DNA of 64,000 nt from Klebsiella pneumoniae (GTDB taxonomy: Bacteria > Myxococcota_A > UBA796 > GCA-2862545). The position numbers were made by a program, and so were the translations under genes. The stretch covers positions 1 to 64,000 of the forward strand of contig CAMASI010000003.1 in the NCBI GenBank assembly GCA_945861065.1, written 5' to 3'. Shown here one piece after another: positions 9,164-17,666 of this stretch. A model generated the notes under the pieces. That model searched no databases, was not told the DNA's origin, and worked only from the letters and a program-made list of their open reading frames with translations. Position 1 is the first letter of the stretch, and every line of letters starts with the position of its first letter.

Positions 9164-9197
9164 GGATCGCGCAGAGGGCGCCGAGAGCGCAGAGATG
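9164..9197. repeat. Right arm of imperfect inverted repeat around the GxxExxY gene
   Basis: This is the partner of 8701-8734. It lies just upstream of the GxxExxY start, so the two arms bracket the gene. The arrangement resembles the ends of a small mobilised unit, but no target-site duplication was identified. Confidence 0.75.
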
Positions 9198-9274
9198 TCG
9201 CGGCGGGTAGCGAGCCGGCGCACTCGTGCTTGTCAGCTCACGTTGAGCGCGAGGCCTCGAGATCGGCACAGGTC

Positions 9275-9507
9275 AGGTCGTGTGAGCGGTCGTCGCCAAA
9301 CGCTGTGACCACGGAGGCATGCGCTGGGTGCGCACCCGGGCTCAAGCCGTCATCCAGCTACGCTGCATCGCCGTCAACGGCCATTGGAACCCGTTCCTGT
9401 CGCGCGCACTCGACCGGATGAGCGACACCGCGCGGGACACCGGGCGCCAATCGCGTCTCCAGACAAACGTACCGGCGCAACTGCCTTCTTTGCGAGGCGT
9501 CGCGTGA
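9275..9507 (+). pseudogene. Probable transposase C-terminal remnant
   Basis: After a stop near 9272 one frame reads AKRCDHGGMRWVRTRAQAVI followed by QLRCIAVNGHWNPFL. This resembles the C-terminal GMRW...AQAV..LRC...NG.W segment I associate with ISKra4-like transposases. No N-terminal part, catalytic residues or terminal repeats are visible, so at most a fragment of an insertion sequence remains. The assignment rests on remembered motif resemblance and would need a database search. Confidence 0.35.
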
Positions 9508-10011
9508 CGGAGGCCGATCTGCACCCAACTCGGTTCCGGCCGGGACGGGGTGGCGGTCGTGGTGCCGCCGTGTACGAGCAGCGGGGCCCGATTGGGGGTC
9601 GGGCGCGAGACACGGGAGGTGCGAATCGTCGCGCCGAAGGCGTTGGACGCCGAGTCGAGGGCGTTGATGGAGGCGTTTGCGCGAAGGAACCCGCGGTGAG
9701 GTGGGCGGGAGCTGAACGGAGCGAGTCACGGTTCAGCCGCGGCGGTACAGGGCCGCCAGTACTTCCCACCCAGCGCTGTCCGAGGTAGGCTCCGCGTCGG
9801 ATGTCGAACCCGGTCGAACCCTGTCCGAACGCGTGGCGACGATGCGCGAACCCACGGTGCCGCCGCCTTCCGACATCACCGGGGAGTAGTGTCGCGGACC
9901 CGAAGTCCTTCCGCAGTTCCTGACCTACTGCCGAGGCATCGAGGCGAGGCCAAGGTACCCTGGATCCCCTACACCGGGGCGTCCCGTGAGTGGTCTCGCG
10001 GTGAATGCGGT
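9508..10011. other. Intergenic stretch without a convincing gene
   Basis: Open frames exist on both strands because of the high GC, but their translations are Arg/Pro/Gly-rich with no domain, signal peptide or plausible start. I see no RNA gene or repeat. The promoter of the downstream VCBS-repeat gene is presumably in its last 100-200 bases. Confidence 0.5.
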
Positions 10012-11961
10012 ATGCCCGTCCGTCGTCAGGCGTCGGCAGGGGGTTGTATGTGGTGGCTCGGAGCCTTTGCGTGGGCGGGACTGCCTCTTGTCCAGCGGAA
10101 GGAGGTCGTTACGCCGGTGTTGGGTCAGTTGACGGAGCTCAAGGTGGCGGACGTGGGTCCGCGAGACGTCCTTGTCGGTCGCGAACGGACTGGCGCGTGG
10201 CTTTTCGCGTGGACGGGGTCCGACTGGTCGGAGACGCGACTGGTGGGGCTGGGCGACGTTCATTCAGTCGTGGACCTTGACGGCGACGGGATCGACGAGG
10301 TGGTGACCCTCGGTGCGATCAAACGTGAGGGCTCTCGCTCGTCTTTTGATCTCCACGCGGTGGTTTGGCGATGGACGGGCACCACCTTCGCGCCGGGCCC
10401 AGAGGCCGTGTTCCCGGGCAAGTTCGCCGGTTTCATCGATATTGATGGCGACGGCGTGCTCGACCTCGCCACCGGGGGGCCGTCAACCTGGAGCGGGTTT
10501 CGCTATCACCAGGGCGCTTTTGGCGGAAGCGCCACCTCTCTGTCCCATCCAGGCGACGTTTTGGGCGTTGATATCGATAGGGACGGTGTTCGGGACGTGG
10601 TCCAAGCGACGCTTACCCACCAAATCTGGCATCTCCAGTCGGGAGAGTCGGTGATCGAGCGGCGCCCCGCGGCCGCAACGGTGGACCTGGACGGGTCCGG
10701 GGGACTGGATCAGATCCTCTTCGGGGGGCTGCAAGGACGCTTCACCTGGATTCAGATGGGACCGGACGGTCAGGGGGCTGTCCGGGTGGTGCAGCTGCCC
10801 TCCTCGGTGTCTGACTATGTGGGTGCGGCGGACGCAGACGGCGACCGGCTTCGCGACCTGTGGTTCCATGACGGTAGCGCAGCGTTTCTCTTTCCCTTCC
10901 TCGGTAAGGGCTTCGGTTCGAGCCAGCGGGTCGCGCTTTGCCCGAAGACCACCGAGGTCGCCGTAGCGGACGTCGACGGGGACGAACTCGCCGACCTCAT
11001 CGCGTACCGGCCGATCGCGACGTCGGTCGACACGCGGGAGATTCGCCTTCTGCTGTCGGGTCAGCGGGGGAGCGGGACCTCCTGTGTGTCGGACCCGCCG
11101 GTGCCGAGGGAGCCAGAGGAACGTGCCCCCGGCCTGTTCGATGGGGGCACAAATGACTCGTCCGTCGCCACCTTGGACGGGCCTGCAGGGAAGGTAGAGA
11201 TCAACGTCCGGGACGGTGTGGCCGGGCACCGGGTCATCGAGGCACGGACGGGCGGCGGGGTTGCGATGTTCACGACCCTCGACGCGGCGGTCTTGTCCTC
11301 TCCGGTACCCGTGGATTACTTGGGCCACGTCGATCTGGTCGTGTGGCACGACGGAAAGGTGCGGGGCCCCTTGCGCCAGGCGGACGGCGCGCCGAACCCG
11401 CGGACCGAGGTGAAGGACTTCGCCGTAGCATCCACCGGCGCGTGGATCGCCGTCAACGCAGCGATGGGAACCGGAGGTGACTGCGGCCGGTTCGTGGAGC
11501 GGCCGGATGGACGCGATCGATTCTGCATGGGCAACGGATCGGTTTTGCCGACGTTCTCGCCGGACGGCAGGCGGGCTGTTCTCTACGCGGGAAAGGGCAT
11601 CCTTGTGGTCGTGGAGCTTCCGGACGTGGGGCCGGCAGTGTCCTCGAAGGCGACGATGACCGGGGTCGAACACGCCGTTGTTTGCGGCGCCGCGTCGGCG
11701 CGGGGCCCGCTTGCCTGCGTGGTGCGCTTGGATGGAGAGGAACAGCACCGGATTTGGTTCCGGCGTCCCGATGGCGTAGTTACGGTCGCTGGCTTCTTGG
11801 AATCGCTGCCGGGCAATGAGTTGATCAAGGTTGACGTTGTACGTCTCGCGAATTCTCTGGACGTCGACTCCCGCGGTGTCACGCTTCACTGGGAAGGGGG
11901 CCGGCCGCGGGGCACGCTCCGTTGGGACGCAGTGACGGACCAATGGTCGGACATGCAGTGA
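10012..11961 (+). CDS. Secreted VCBS/FG-GAP-repeat protein
   Basis: From the ATG at 10012 the product is 649 residues with a signal-like start (MPVRRQASAGGCMWWLGAFA). An alternative start at 10048 (MWWLGAFAWAG) has a better AGGGGG ribosome site but lacks the basic n-region. At least six Asp-rich calcium-loop units follow at intervals of about 50-60 residues, including VDLDGDGIDEVVTLG, IDIDGDGVLDLATGG, VDIDRDGVRDVVQ, VDLDGSGGLDQI and VADVDGDELADLIAY, forming an FG-GAP beta-propeller. The last 250 residues look like a second beta-propeller without the Asp loops. The protein is probably exported and structural or ligand-binding; no catalytic residues are seen. The frame is open farther upstream but without signal-peptide character. 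Confidence 0.75.
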   Translation: MPVRRQASAGGCMWWLGAFAWAGLPLVQRKEVVTPVLGQLTELKVADVGPRDVLVGRERTGAWLFAWTGSDWSETRLVGLGDVHSVVDLDGDGIDEVVTLGAIKREGSRSSFDLHAVVWRWTGTTFAPGPEAVFPGKFAGFIDIDGDGVLDLATGGPSTWSGFRYHQGAFGGSATSLSHPGDVLGVDIDRDGVRDVVQATLTHQIWHLQSGESVIERRPAAATVDLDGSGGLDQILFGGLQGRFTWIQMGPDGQGAVRVVQLPSSVSDYVGAADADGDRLRDLWFHDGSAAFLFPFLGKGFGSSQRVALCPKTTEVAVADVDGDELADLIAYRPIATSVDTREIRLLLSGQRGSGTSCVSDPPVPREPEERAPGLFDGGTNDSSVATLDGPAGKVEINVRDGVAGHRVIEARTGGGVAMFTTLDAAVLSSPVPVDYLGHVDLVVWHDGKVRGPLRQADGAPNPRTEVKDFAVASTGAWIAVNAAMGTGGDCGRFVERPDGRDRFCMGNGSVLPTFSPDGRRAVLYAGKGILVVVELPDVGPAVSSKATMTGVEHAVVCGAASARGPLACVVRLDGEEQHRIWFRRPDGVVTVAGFLESLPGNELIKVDVVRLANSLDVDSRGVTLHWEGGRPRGTLRWDAVTDQWSDMQ

Positions 11962-12009
11962 CTCCGGCGGAACGGGTGCTGAACAAGGGTCGCCGGATAC
12001 AGGCCAGCG

Positions 12010-12190
12010 ATGGTTGACCCCCTTGACGCCCTCGGCCCGCTCGAAAGGGACGTGCTCGCACGGGTCTGGGAGCTGGACACCGCTACTGCCCGAGAGCTGT
12101 TCGCGCGTCAGGCCCGTCCGGGCGAGCGCGCCTACACGACCTTGATGACGACGCTCGACCGCCTGTTCAAGAAGGGTCTCAATCCACGGC
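12010..12190 (+). pseudogene. Truncated BlaI/MecI/CopY-type repressor (N-terminal winged helix)
   Basis: From the ATG at 12010 the first 55-58 residues match the winged-helix domain of BlaI-type repressors: LGPLERDVLARVWELD, then ATARELFARQ and ERAYTTLMTTLDRLFKKGL. Family members run to about 120 residues with a dimerisation/protease-sensitive part. Here the similarity stops at about 12180 and the same frame turns into low-complexity sequence, because the DNA has joined a helicase-gene fragment in another frame. It is therefore a truncated, probably non-functional gene, although a lone DNA-binding domain could still be made. Confidence 0.6.
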
Positions 12191-12385
12191 TGTCATCGCC
12201 TTGGGCAGACCCGTCCGGTGACCGTGTACCGGCTACTGGCGCGCGACACCGTGGAGGATCGGATCGTGGCGTTGCACCACCGGAAGCGGGAGCTTGCGCT
12301 GGGCATTCTTGAGGGTTCGGATGTGCCGGGGGCGCTCAGCGAAGCGGACCTGCTCGATCTCCTGGTCTCCAGGACTGAGCGTTGA
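12191..12385 (+). pseudogene. C-terminal fragment of an SNF2/SWI2-type helicase
   Basis: One frame reads CHRLGQTRPVTVYRLLARDT and then VEDRIVALHHRKRELALGIL, ending after LSEADLLDLLVSRTER at a TGA. This is helicase motif VI and the tail typical of bacterial SNF2-family proteins (HRxGQ...VTVYRL..xDTVEExI). Only about 64 residues remain of proteins that are usually 900 or more, and there is no start codon. It is fused directly to the BlaI fragment, so a deletion has joined two unrelated genes. Confidence 0.7.
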
Positions 12386-12509
12386 GCAGGATCGGCCGGA
12401 ACGAGCGCTGTCTTTCTTTAGCAGCGGCCCGTTCACTGATCGCTCACACGGCGCGCCATTGCCCTGAATCGTATTGCCCTGAATCTTCACCCTGCCCTCT
12501 GAACTCAGG

Positions 12510-13006
12510 CCGGTCGCGCTCACGAACGCACGCGCCATCTACGCGCTGTTGTGCGAGGCGGCGACTGCTGTGCTGCCAGGAAATGAATCGGTGCAGGCGT
12601 GGGCGGCGAAATCCCTCGCGAGGATGGACCAGGGGCGGACCTCCGAGGTCGTCCGCGAACTGAGGGGGGCATCGAAGAGGCCGGAATTGGACCTGAAAGC
12701 ATAGAGACGCTGAGGTTTCAGGCTGGCCATTTCGAGCGCAACAAGGACGCGGTCGCCTACGCCGACTACCGAGCGCGAGGCAGGGTCACGGCGAGCAGCG
12801 AGGTCGAAAGCGCGCACAAGAACGTTGTGCAACACCGGCTCAAGATCTCAGGGGCGTGGTGGAATCCGGCCACCGTGTGTGACATTCTCGCACTCCGAAT
12901 GCTTCGCCACAACGGTTGGTGGGACGACGACAGCGAAAGCCAACACCTGGCATGGAGCGTGCGTGCAACGACGTTCGCACGAAATCGCCCATCAAAAGCT
13001 GCCTGA
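12510..13006 (+). pseudogene. Transposase remnant (ISKra4-like), frameshifted
   Basis: Two consecutive frames carry parts of one transposase-like C-terminal region. The first reads ALLCEAATAVLPGNESVQAW and continues to LRGASKRPELDLKA, stopping near 12703. The second, from about 12708, reads LRFQAGHFERNKDAVAYADY followed by VTASSEVESAHKNVVQHRLK and SGAWWNPATVCDILALRM. The pattern YFxxNxxxMxYxxYRxxGxxIGSGxVESACKxVVxxRLKxxGMRW is what I recall for ISKra4-type transposases; here the GSG/VESA block is degenerate as TASSEVESAH. No terminal inverted repeats were found. Confidence 0.5.
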
Positions 13007-13175
13007 CGCGCCGCGGCTCGTGAAATCAGCAGGTGCGCCGGACTCTGGGCGCCAGCGCAGCTCTGCCCCGGCTGCTATCGAAGGAACGGACCGACGGGTC
13101 GCGATCACACCCCGTGGGTGTTGTTCGGCTGATGTCGGTCTGAAGGGGTGATATGAAGCACGCCAGGAAACCCCC

Positions 13176-15599
13176 ATGATGCTTCGCCGGTGGCTCGCCC
13201 TCGTCACGCTTCTCTTGGCCCCCGCTTGCAAAAGCTGCGATTCGGATCCGGCGGTATCGGGCGACGCTGACGCCGATTCCGACGCCGACGCCGACGCCGA
13301 CGCCGACTCCGATGTGGACTCCGACACAGACACCGATACGGTCCCACCGGCTCCAGCCTGCGGCAATGGTGTCATCGAAGCGCCGGAGTTGTGCGACGAC
13401 GGCGCGGCAAACTCCGACCTCTTGGCCAACGCGTGCCGCACCGACTGTTCGTTGCCAGTCTGTGGTGACGGCGTGACCGACGATGCCTACGCCGAGGCCT
13501 GCGACGGAGGCGTTCTATGCGACCCGGATTGCGCGACATCTACATGTGGGGACGGATTCCTCGCGCCAGGTGAGCTTTGTTTTGACGTGGCCGAAGTGCT
13601 CGGGAACGTAGCGATCTCCGCGGTCCTTGCCCTCGACGTGGACAGCGATGGGGATGTGGACGTGCTCGGGCTCGATCGCAACGGAGCCGAGGAGGTGGTG
13701 GTGTTCCTGAGTGACGGCCTGGGGGGCTTCGCCACGCAGGTGGGCCTGCCCGCTGGAATCTCGCCATTCGACTTCGTGGCGGGCGACATTGACGGCGACG
13801 GCGATCCGGACCTCGTCGTAGCCAACAACAACATCGATGCCGTGACCGTGCTGGAGAACGACGGGGCGGGGTCGTTCGGCCCTCTGGTCGAGTACACCGT
13901 GGGCGCCGACCCGCGGGAGGTGGCGCTCGCAGACTTCGACGGCGACCTGGATCTCGACGTCGCGGTGGTGACCTTTGGCGATGACGGCGTGAGCATCCTC
14001 GAGAACGACGGTTCTGGGTCCTTTGGTGCGCCCGTGGCGTTTCCGACGGGCGACGGTGCGAATGCGGTCGCATCGGGCGATATGGACCGCGACGGCGACA
14101 TCGACCTCGTCTGCGGGAACCTGTTCTCGGACGACCTGAGCGTCCTGCTAAACAACGGCTCGGGATCCTTTGAAGACGTAACTAACTACCCCGCCACGGA
14201 TATCATCGGCTTGGCGCTGGGCGACGTAGACGGCGACGGCCGCCTCGACGTGGCGACCTCGGGTTCCGGCGCGCTAACAGGGCGTTTGTTTCTCAACCTG
14301 GGCGACGGGAGCCTGATCGAGTCGTGGTCGACCTTTTCATCTCGTGACGGCGGGGTGGTGATCGTGGACCTCGACGAGGACGGCAACCAGGACCTCGTCT
14401 ACGCGGGCGGGTATTATGGAGAGGCATCCTACGAACGAGGTGACGGCCTCGGCGGCTTCACGAACTCAGGGCGGTGGCTCGCGGGCGTCAGCGGAAATGA
14501 CATTGCCACGGTCGATCTAGACGGGGATGGCCATCCGGACGTGGTGGTGGCGACCAATGAAGGACCGTCGCTCCTGGAGAATCGGGGCGATGGCACCCTG
14601 AAGGCGCTCGAATTGCAGCTGTCGGCGGAGGGCATCGTTGGCCCGGGCGTTGTTGCCGTGGACCTTGACGCCGACGGCGACATGGACCTGCTGACGGCGC
14701 AGGCCGGAGAGGACATCCTGAGGACGTTTTTCAACGATGGGACGGGCACCTTTACGTTGGGGCTCTCCTTTGACGTGGGGGAAGAACCCTCGGATGTCGC
14801 GGCGGGCGATATTTCTGGGGACGGACTCCCCGACGTTGTCGTCTCGAACGAGCTGTCCGCCGACGTTTCCGTGTTCCTCAACAACGGATTCGGTGGCCTC
14901 GGTGTGGGTACCACCTACGCGGTCGGGGGCGGCCCAATAGCGCTCGCCCTCGGCGATGTGTTTGGCGATTTAAGCCTTGACATTGTCACTGCGAATGCAA
15001 TTTCCGGCGATATCGCTACATTGGAGAATATAGGCCTGGGTGCCTTCGACAACCTCGGGCTCATTCCTGCGGCTGCCTACCCCGACGATTTGGCGCTGGC
15101 CGATATGGATGGCGACATCGACCTCGACGTCGTCATCGTGGCCAGCGACACGGACCAGGTCGCGATCCTCATGCGAGGACCGGTCGGCTTCGAAGCGCCG
15201 ACTTTCCTCTCGACCCCTGACTTCCCCGGCGCACTTGCAGTGACCGACTTCAATGGCGATGGCACGCCCGATATCGTGACCGCGAACGGAACTGACCTTT
15301 CCATTTTCCTCGCAATCGCAGGGGGATTTGCCGAAGCGGAGTCGATTCCGGTCAACGGGTCGCCCTGGGTGGTAGCGGGCGATGTAGACGGCGACGGGGC
15401 GAGCGACCTCTGCGTCGCGTACGACAACCGGGTGCGCCTGTTACGAAACGACGGCACGGCAGGGTTCGAGGAGCAGGTTGCGATGCCGATGGTGGAGCGC
15501 AGCCCACTGGCCCTGATCTTCGACGCCACGGGGGATGGCGCGGCCGACATCGTAATCGTCAATTCGGGAATCTTGGCGATTGCCAAGGCGAACCCCTAG
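13176..15599 (+). CDS. Lipoprotein with Asp-rich linker, Myxococcus Cys-rich repeat and VCBS repeats
   Basis: This 807-residue protein opens with a basic n-region, a hydrophobic core and a lipobox (TLLLAPACKS). A striking acidic linker of alternating Asp with Ala/Ser/Thr follows at about residues 29-56. Next is a Cys-rich segment (CGNGVIEAPELCDDG ... CRTDC) of the DUF4215/Myxococcus disulphide-repeat type. Residues about 140-800 contain a dozen or so VCBS/FG-GAP units (DIDGDGDPDLVVANN, DFDGDLDLDVAVV, DMDRDGDIDLVCGN, DVDGDGRLDVATSG). The product should sit on the outer membrane with calcium-loaded propellers exposed; no enzyme motif is visible. The start has AGGAA six bases upstream. Confidence 0.85.
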   Translation: MMLRRWLALVTLLLAPACKSCDSDPAVSGDADADSDADADADADSDVDSDTDTDTVPPAPACGNGVIEAPELCDDGAANSDLLANACRTDCSLPVCGDGVTDDAYAEACDGGVLCDPDCATSTCGDGFLAPGELCFDVAEVLGNVAISAVLALDVDSDGDVDVLGLDRNGAEEVVVFLSDGLGGFATQVGLPAGISPFDFVAGDIDGDGDPDLVVANNNIDAVTVLENDGAGSFGPLVEYTVGADPREVALADFDGDLDLDVAVVTFGDDGVSILENDGSGSFGAPVAFPTGDGANAVASGDMDRDGDIDLVCGNLFSDDLSVLLNNGSGSFEDVTNYPATDIIGLALGDVDGDGRLDVATSGSGALTGRLFLNLGDGSLIESWSTFSSRDGGVVIVDLDEDGNQDLVYAGGYYGEASYERGDGLGGFTNSGRWLAGVSGNDIATVDLDGDGHPDVVVATNEGPSLLENRGDGTLKALELQLSAEGIVGPGVVAVDLDADGDMDLLTAQAGEDILRTFFNDGTGTFTLGLSFDVGEEPSDVAAGDISGDGLPDVVVSNELSADVSVFLNNGFGGLGVGTTYAVGGGPIALALGDVFGDLSLDIVTANAISGDIATLENIGLGAFDNLGLIPAAAYPDDLALADMDGDIDLDVVIVASDTDQVAILMRGPVGFEAPTFLSTPDFPGALAVTDFNGDGTPDIVTANGTDLSIFLAIAGGFAEAESIPVNGSPWVVAGDVDGDGASDLCVAYDNRVRLLRNDGTAGFEEQVAMPMVERSPLALIFDATGDGAADIVIVNSGILAIAKANP

Positions 15600-15623
15600 T
15601 CACCGGGCTCTCGCCATCGGAGC

Positions 15624-15654
15624 GACGGAGTTGGTCCGGGGTAATTGCTCCGTC
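15624..15654 (+). terminator. Possible hairpin terminator after the VCBS gene
   Basis: GACGGAG at 15624-15630 pairs with CTCCGTC at 15648-15654, 25 bases after the stop codon, with a 17-base loop and a short pyrimidine run (CCTTTC) behind it. The long loop makes this a weak call. Confidence 0.3.
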
Positions 15655-15804
15655 CCTTTCGGCATTTCCCTCCTGCTTTCCTCTGATCCTGCCTTCCTTG
15701 GGTGGCCGATGACTTGCACGATCCACCCTGGGCGCGATCCCCACAAGCCGGGCCCGGCCCGCTCCCGACCCCGCTCCCGGCGACGCCCCTGGAAGCGTCA
15801 GCGA

Positions 15805-16019
15805 TCATTCTGGAGCTTCTTCGCCAAAGGCTACGAGCATCGCCACGACGCGATCGAGCTGCTCCTTACCGGACCGATGCGTTGCGTCCTCGACGACGTT
15901 GAGGCGACGGCACACGTCGAGGATCGCCGCGCAGTCAACCGCTCAACGACGCCGTTGGCGAGTACCAGGAAGTCCATAGCGACGGCGTACACATCGAGCT
16001 TCTCATGGTCGAACGGCAT
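15805..16019 (-). pseudogene. Internally deleted four-helix-bundle (23S rRNA IVP-like) protein gene
   Basis: The minus strand from the ATG at 16019 reads MPFDHEKLDVYAVAMDFLVL followed by ANGVVERL, the first helix of the four helix bundle family. It then jumps, in a different frame, to DCAAILDVCRRLNVVEDATH followed by KEQLDRVVAMLVA, the last helices, ending at 15805. The family usually has about 115-125 residues; roughly half of the middle is missing. A deletion with a frame change at about 15935-15945 therefore explains the present sequence. The family's function is unknown. It is flanked upstream by a simple six-base tandem repeat. Confidence 0.7.
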
Positions 16020-16039
16020 CGCTGCCTCGGGTCGGGAGG

Positions 16040-16073
16040 GGGATCGGGATCGGGATCGGGATCGGGATCGGGT
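16040..16073. repeat. Six-base tandem repeat (GATCGG)n
   Basis: Five perfect GATCGG units (16042-16071) plus partial flanking units lie 23 bases upstream of the four-helix-bundle pseudogene start. Read on the minus strand they would encode an Arg-Ser dipeptide run. A C-rich, loosely similar tract lies on the other side of the pseudogene at 15748-15780. Confidence 0.85.
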
Positions 16074-16123
16074 GCGGGCAGGCGTATCGCGGAGCGGCTT
16101 TCGATCATCGCGCCCATCCACCC

Positions 16124-17638
16124 TCAGGGCTTCGCGATTGGTTTCTCCTCCCACGACGTGTCACGGAGCGCCACAAGTTCGTCGTACGCCTGCTGGGCCT
16201 CCGCCGATAGCGGCGCAAGGTTGAGGTCGGTGGCCTCCCCGTCGACCTCCATGTCGTAGAGTTCCCATGCATCGGTGGGGTCGTCGATATTATATTGACG
16301 CACCAATTTATATCGATTTCCCCTCCCGTAGGATTGTTCCATGTGGAGCACAGTTCCTTCGTACCGGTACCGCACGTCCCAAACGGTGCTTCGTGCCGAA
16401 GGGGCGGAGGCGCTCTCGAGCACAGCGTGGATCGACACGCCATCGATCGAAGCGAGCCAGGCCGCCGACACGTCCGCGGAGCCCAACGTGGTCGCGGTTG
16501 GGAGAAAGTCCGCGGCTTGCACGAGGTGGTCCGAACGCCTTCCGGGCTCTCCCACGCCAGCGCCAGAAATGATGAGCGGGACGTGCACGCCGGTCTCGTA
16601 GACGGAGCCTTTGGCCGGGATTCCAACGATGTCTTCGGGCGACCCGTTGTCGCCCATGACCCACACCTGCGTGCGCGCAACGACCGATGGATCGAGGGTT
16701 TCGAGCAGGCGGCCGAGTTCGGTATCCATACCCTCGATGGCGGCTTTGAACTTCTGGACCGAGGTCGCTTCCACGTCGGGATCTAAGGTGGTGAGCTGGT
16801 CCGGAGGGCGGTGGTAGGGCGCATGCGCGGCGTTGAATGCCAGCACGCCGAGCCAAGGCTCAGGGAGCGTTGGCAGCACCGCAATTGCATCGTTCACGTT
16901 GGTCGTGGTGGCATAGGTCGACACGCGCCCAGGAACCGCGTTGTAGATTCGTTCCCAGTCGAAATAGGTTTGGGGCAAGGAATCTGTGGTCCACGCTTCG
17001 TCGAAGTTGGCGAACGCGCCTGCCCACACGTCGAATCCGTGAATTTGGGGGCCCAATAAGTCGCCAGAATCGAACGTATCGAGGTGCCATTTTCCGAATA
17101 GAGCACTGTAGTATCCGGCATGATCGGCGAGAACGGCGGGCGCGAGGTGCTCCAAACAACTCAGGCCCTGCCCGCGGGAGGCCAACGCTTGCCCGATGCC
17201 CGTATGCGTGGGCAGACGGCCCGTCATCAACTCGGCGCGCGTCTGCGAACACAGGGGGGTGGCGTAGGCCCGGTTGAACACAACGCCCTCTTCCGCGAGG
17301 CGGTCGATGGTGGGCGTAGGGGTCGGCACGGTCGAGTGGTATAGGTCGAGGTATTCGATGCCGACGTCGTCGAGCACGACGAGCAGAAAGTTTGGGGCAT
17401 CCGGGTTTGCGGCGGGTCGGGCCGATCGGTCCTTAATGAACCAACATTCTTCGCTCGTCAGGGTTGGATCGGTGTAGCCAGTGTCCGTGGGCCCTGAATC
17501 CGTTGGGAGCGGGGGACTGTCGGAATGCACCGGCGCTTCCGTGTCGTTCGTGGCCGCTGGGTCGGTAGGGTCATCCCCGGAACATCCGAACAATAAAACG
17601 GCGATCGCCAGATCCATCGTTTCCTTTTTCCTACCCAA
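16124..17638 (-). CDS. Lipoprotein sulfatase with atypical CSQTR active-site motif
   Basis: The 504-residue protein starts MGRKKETMDLAIAVLLFGC, a clear lipoprotein signal, followed by a Ser/Thr/Pro/Asp-rich spacer to about residue 70. The alkaline-phosphatase/sulfatase fold then begins with the metal ligands LLVVLDDVG (Asp90-Asp91). The nucleophile region reads PLCSQTRAELMTGR, with Cys130 in the place of the residue that becomes formylglycine. Classical sulfatases have Cys/Ser-x-Pro/Ala-x-Arg, so Gln at +2 is unusual. Later conserved parts are present (FGKWHLDTF, AFNAAHAPYHRP, VMGDNGSPEDIVG). It probably removes sulfate from an extracellular polymer or glycoside. The gene follows an SGNH-like gene by 28 bases on the same strand. 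Confidence 0.85.
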   Translation of the reverse strand: MGRKKETMDLAIAVLLFGCSGDDPTDPAATNDTEAPVHSDSPPLPTDSGPTDTGYTDPTLTSEECWFIKDRSARPAANPDAPNFLLVVLDDVGIEYLDLYHSTVPTPTPTIDRLAEEGVVFNRAYATPLCSQTRAELMTGRLPTHTGIGQALASRGQGLSCLEHLAPAVLADHAGYYSALFGKWHLDTFDSGDLLGPQIHGFDVWAGAFANFDEAWTTDSLPQTYFDWERIYNAVPGRVSTYATTTNVNDAIAVLPTLPEPWLGVLAFNAAHAPYHRPPDQLTTLDPDVEATSVQKFKAAIEGMDTELGRLLETLDPSVVARTQVWVMGDNGSPEDIVGIPAKGSVYETGVHVPLIISGAGVGEPGRRSDHLVQAADFLPTATTLGSADVSAAWLASIDGVSIHAVLESASAPSARSTVWDVRYRYEGTVLHMEQSYGRGNRYKLVRQYNIDDPTDAWELYDMEVDGEATDLNLAPLSAEAQQAYDELVALRDTSWEEKPIAKP

Positions 17639-17666
17639 CGGGAATTACAGGTTCGGGTTGGCCGTG

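Noticed and set aside
8701-9197. CRISPR or larger repeat array in the debris region
   Set aside because: Only one pair of inverted arms exists; there are no regularly spaced direct repeats and no cas genes in the window.
9384-9788. 134-residue plus-strand frame (and overlapping minus-strand frames) in the gap before the VCBS gene
   Set aside because: Translations are Arg/Gly/Pro-rich with no recognisable family, signal or start context on either strand.
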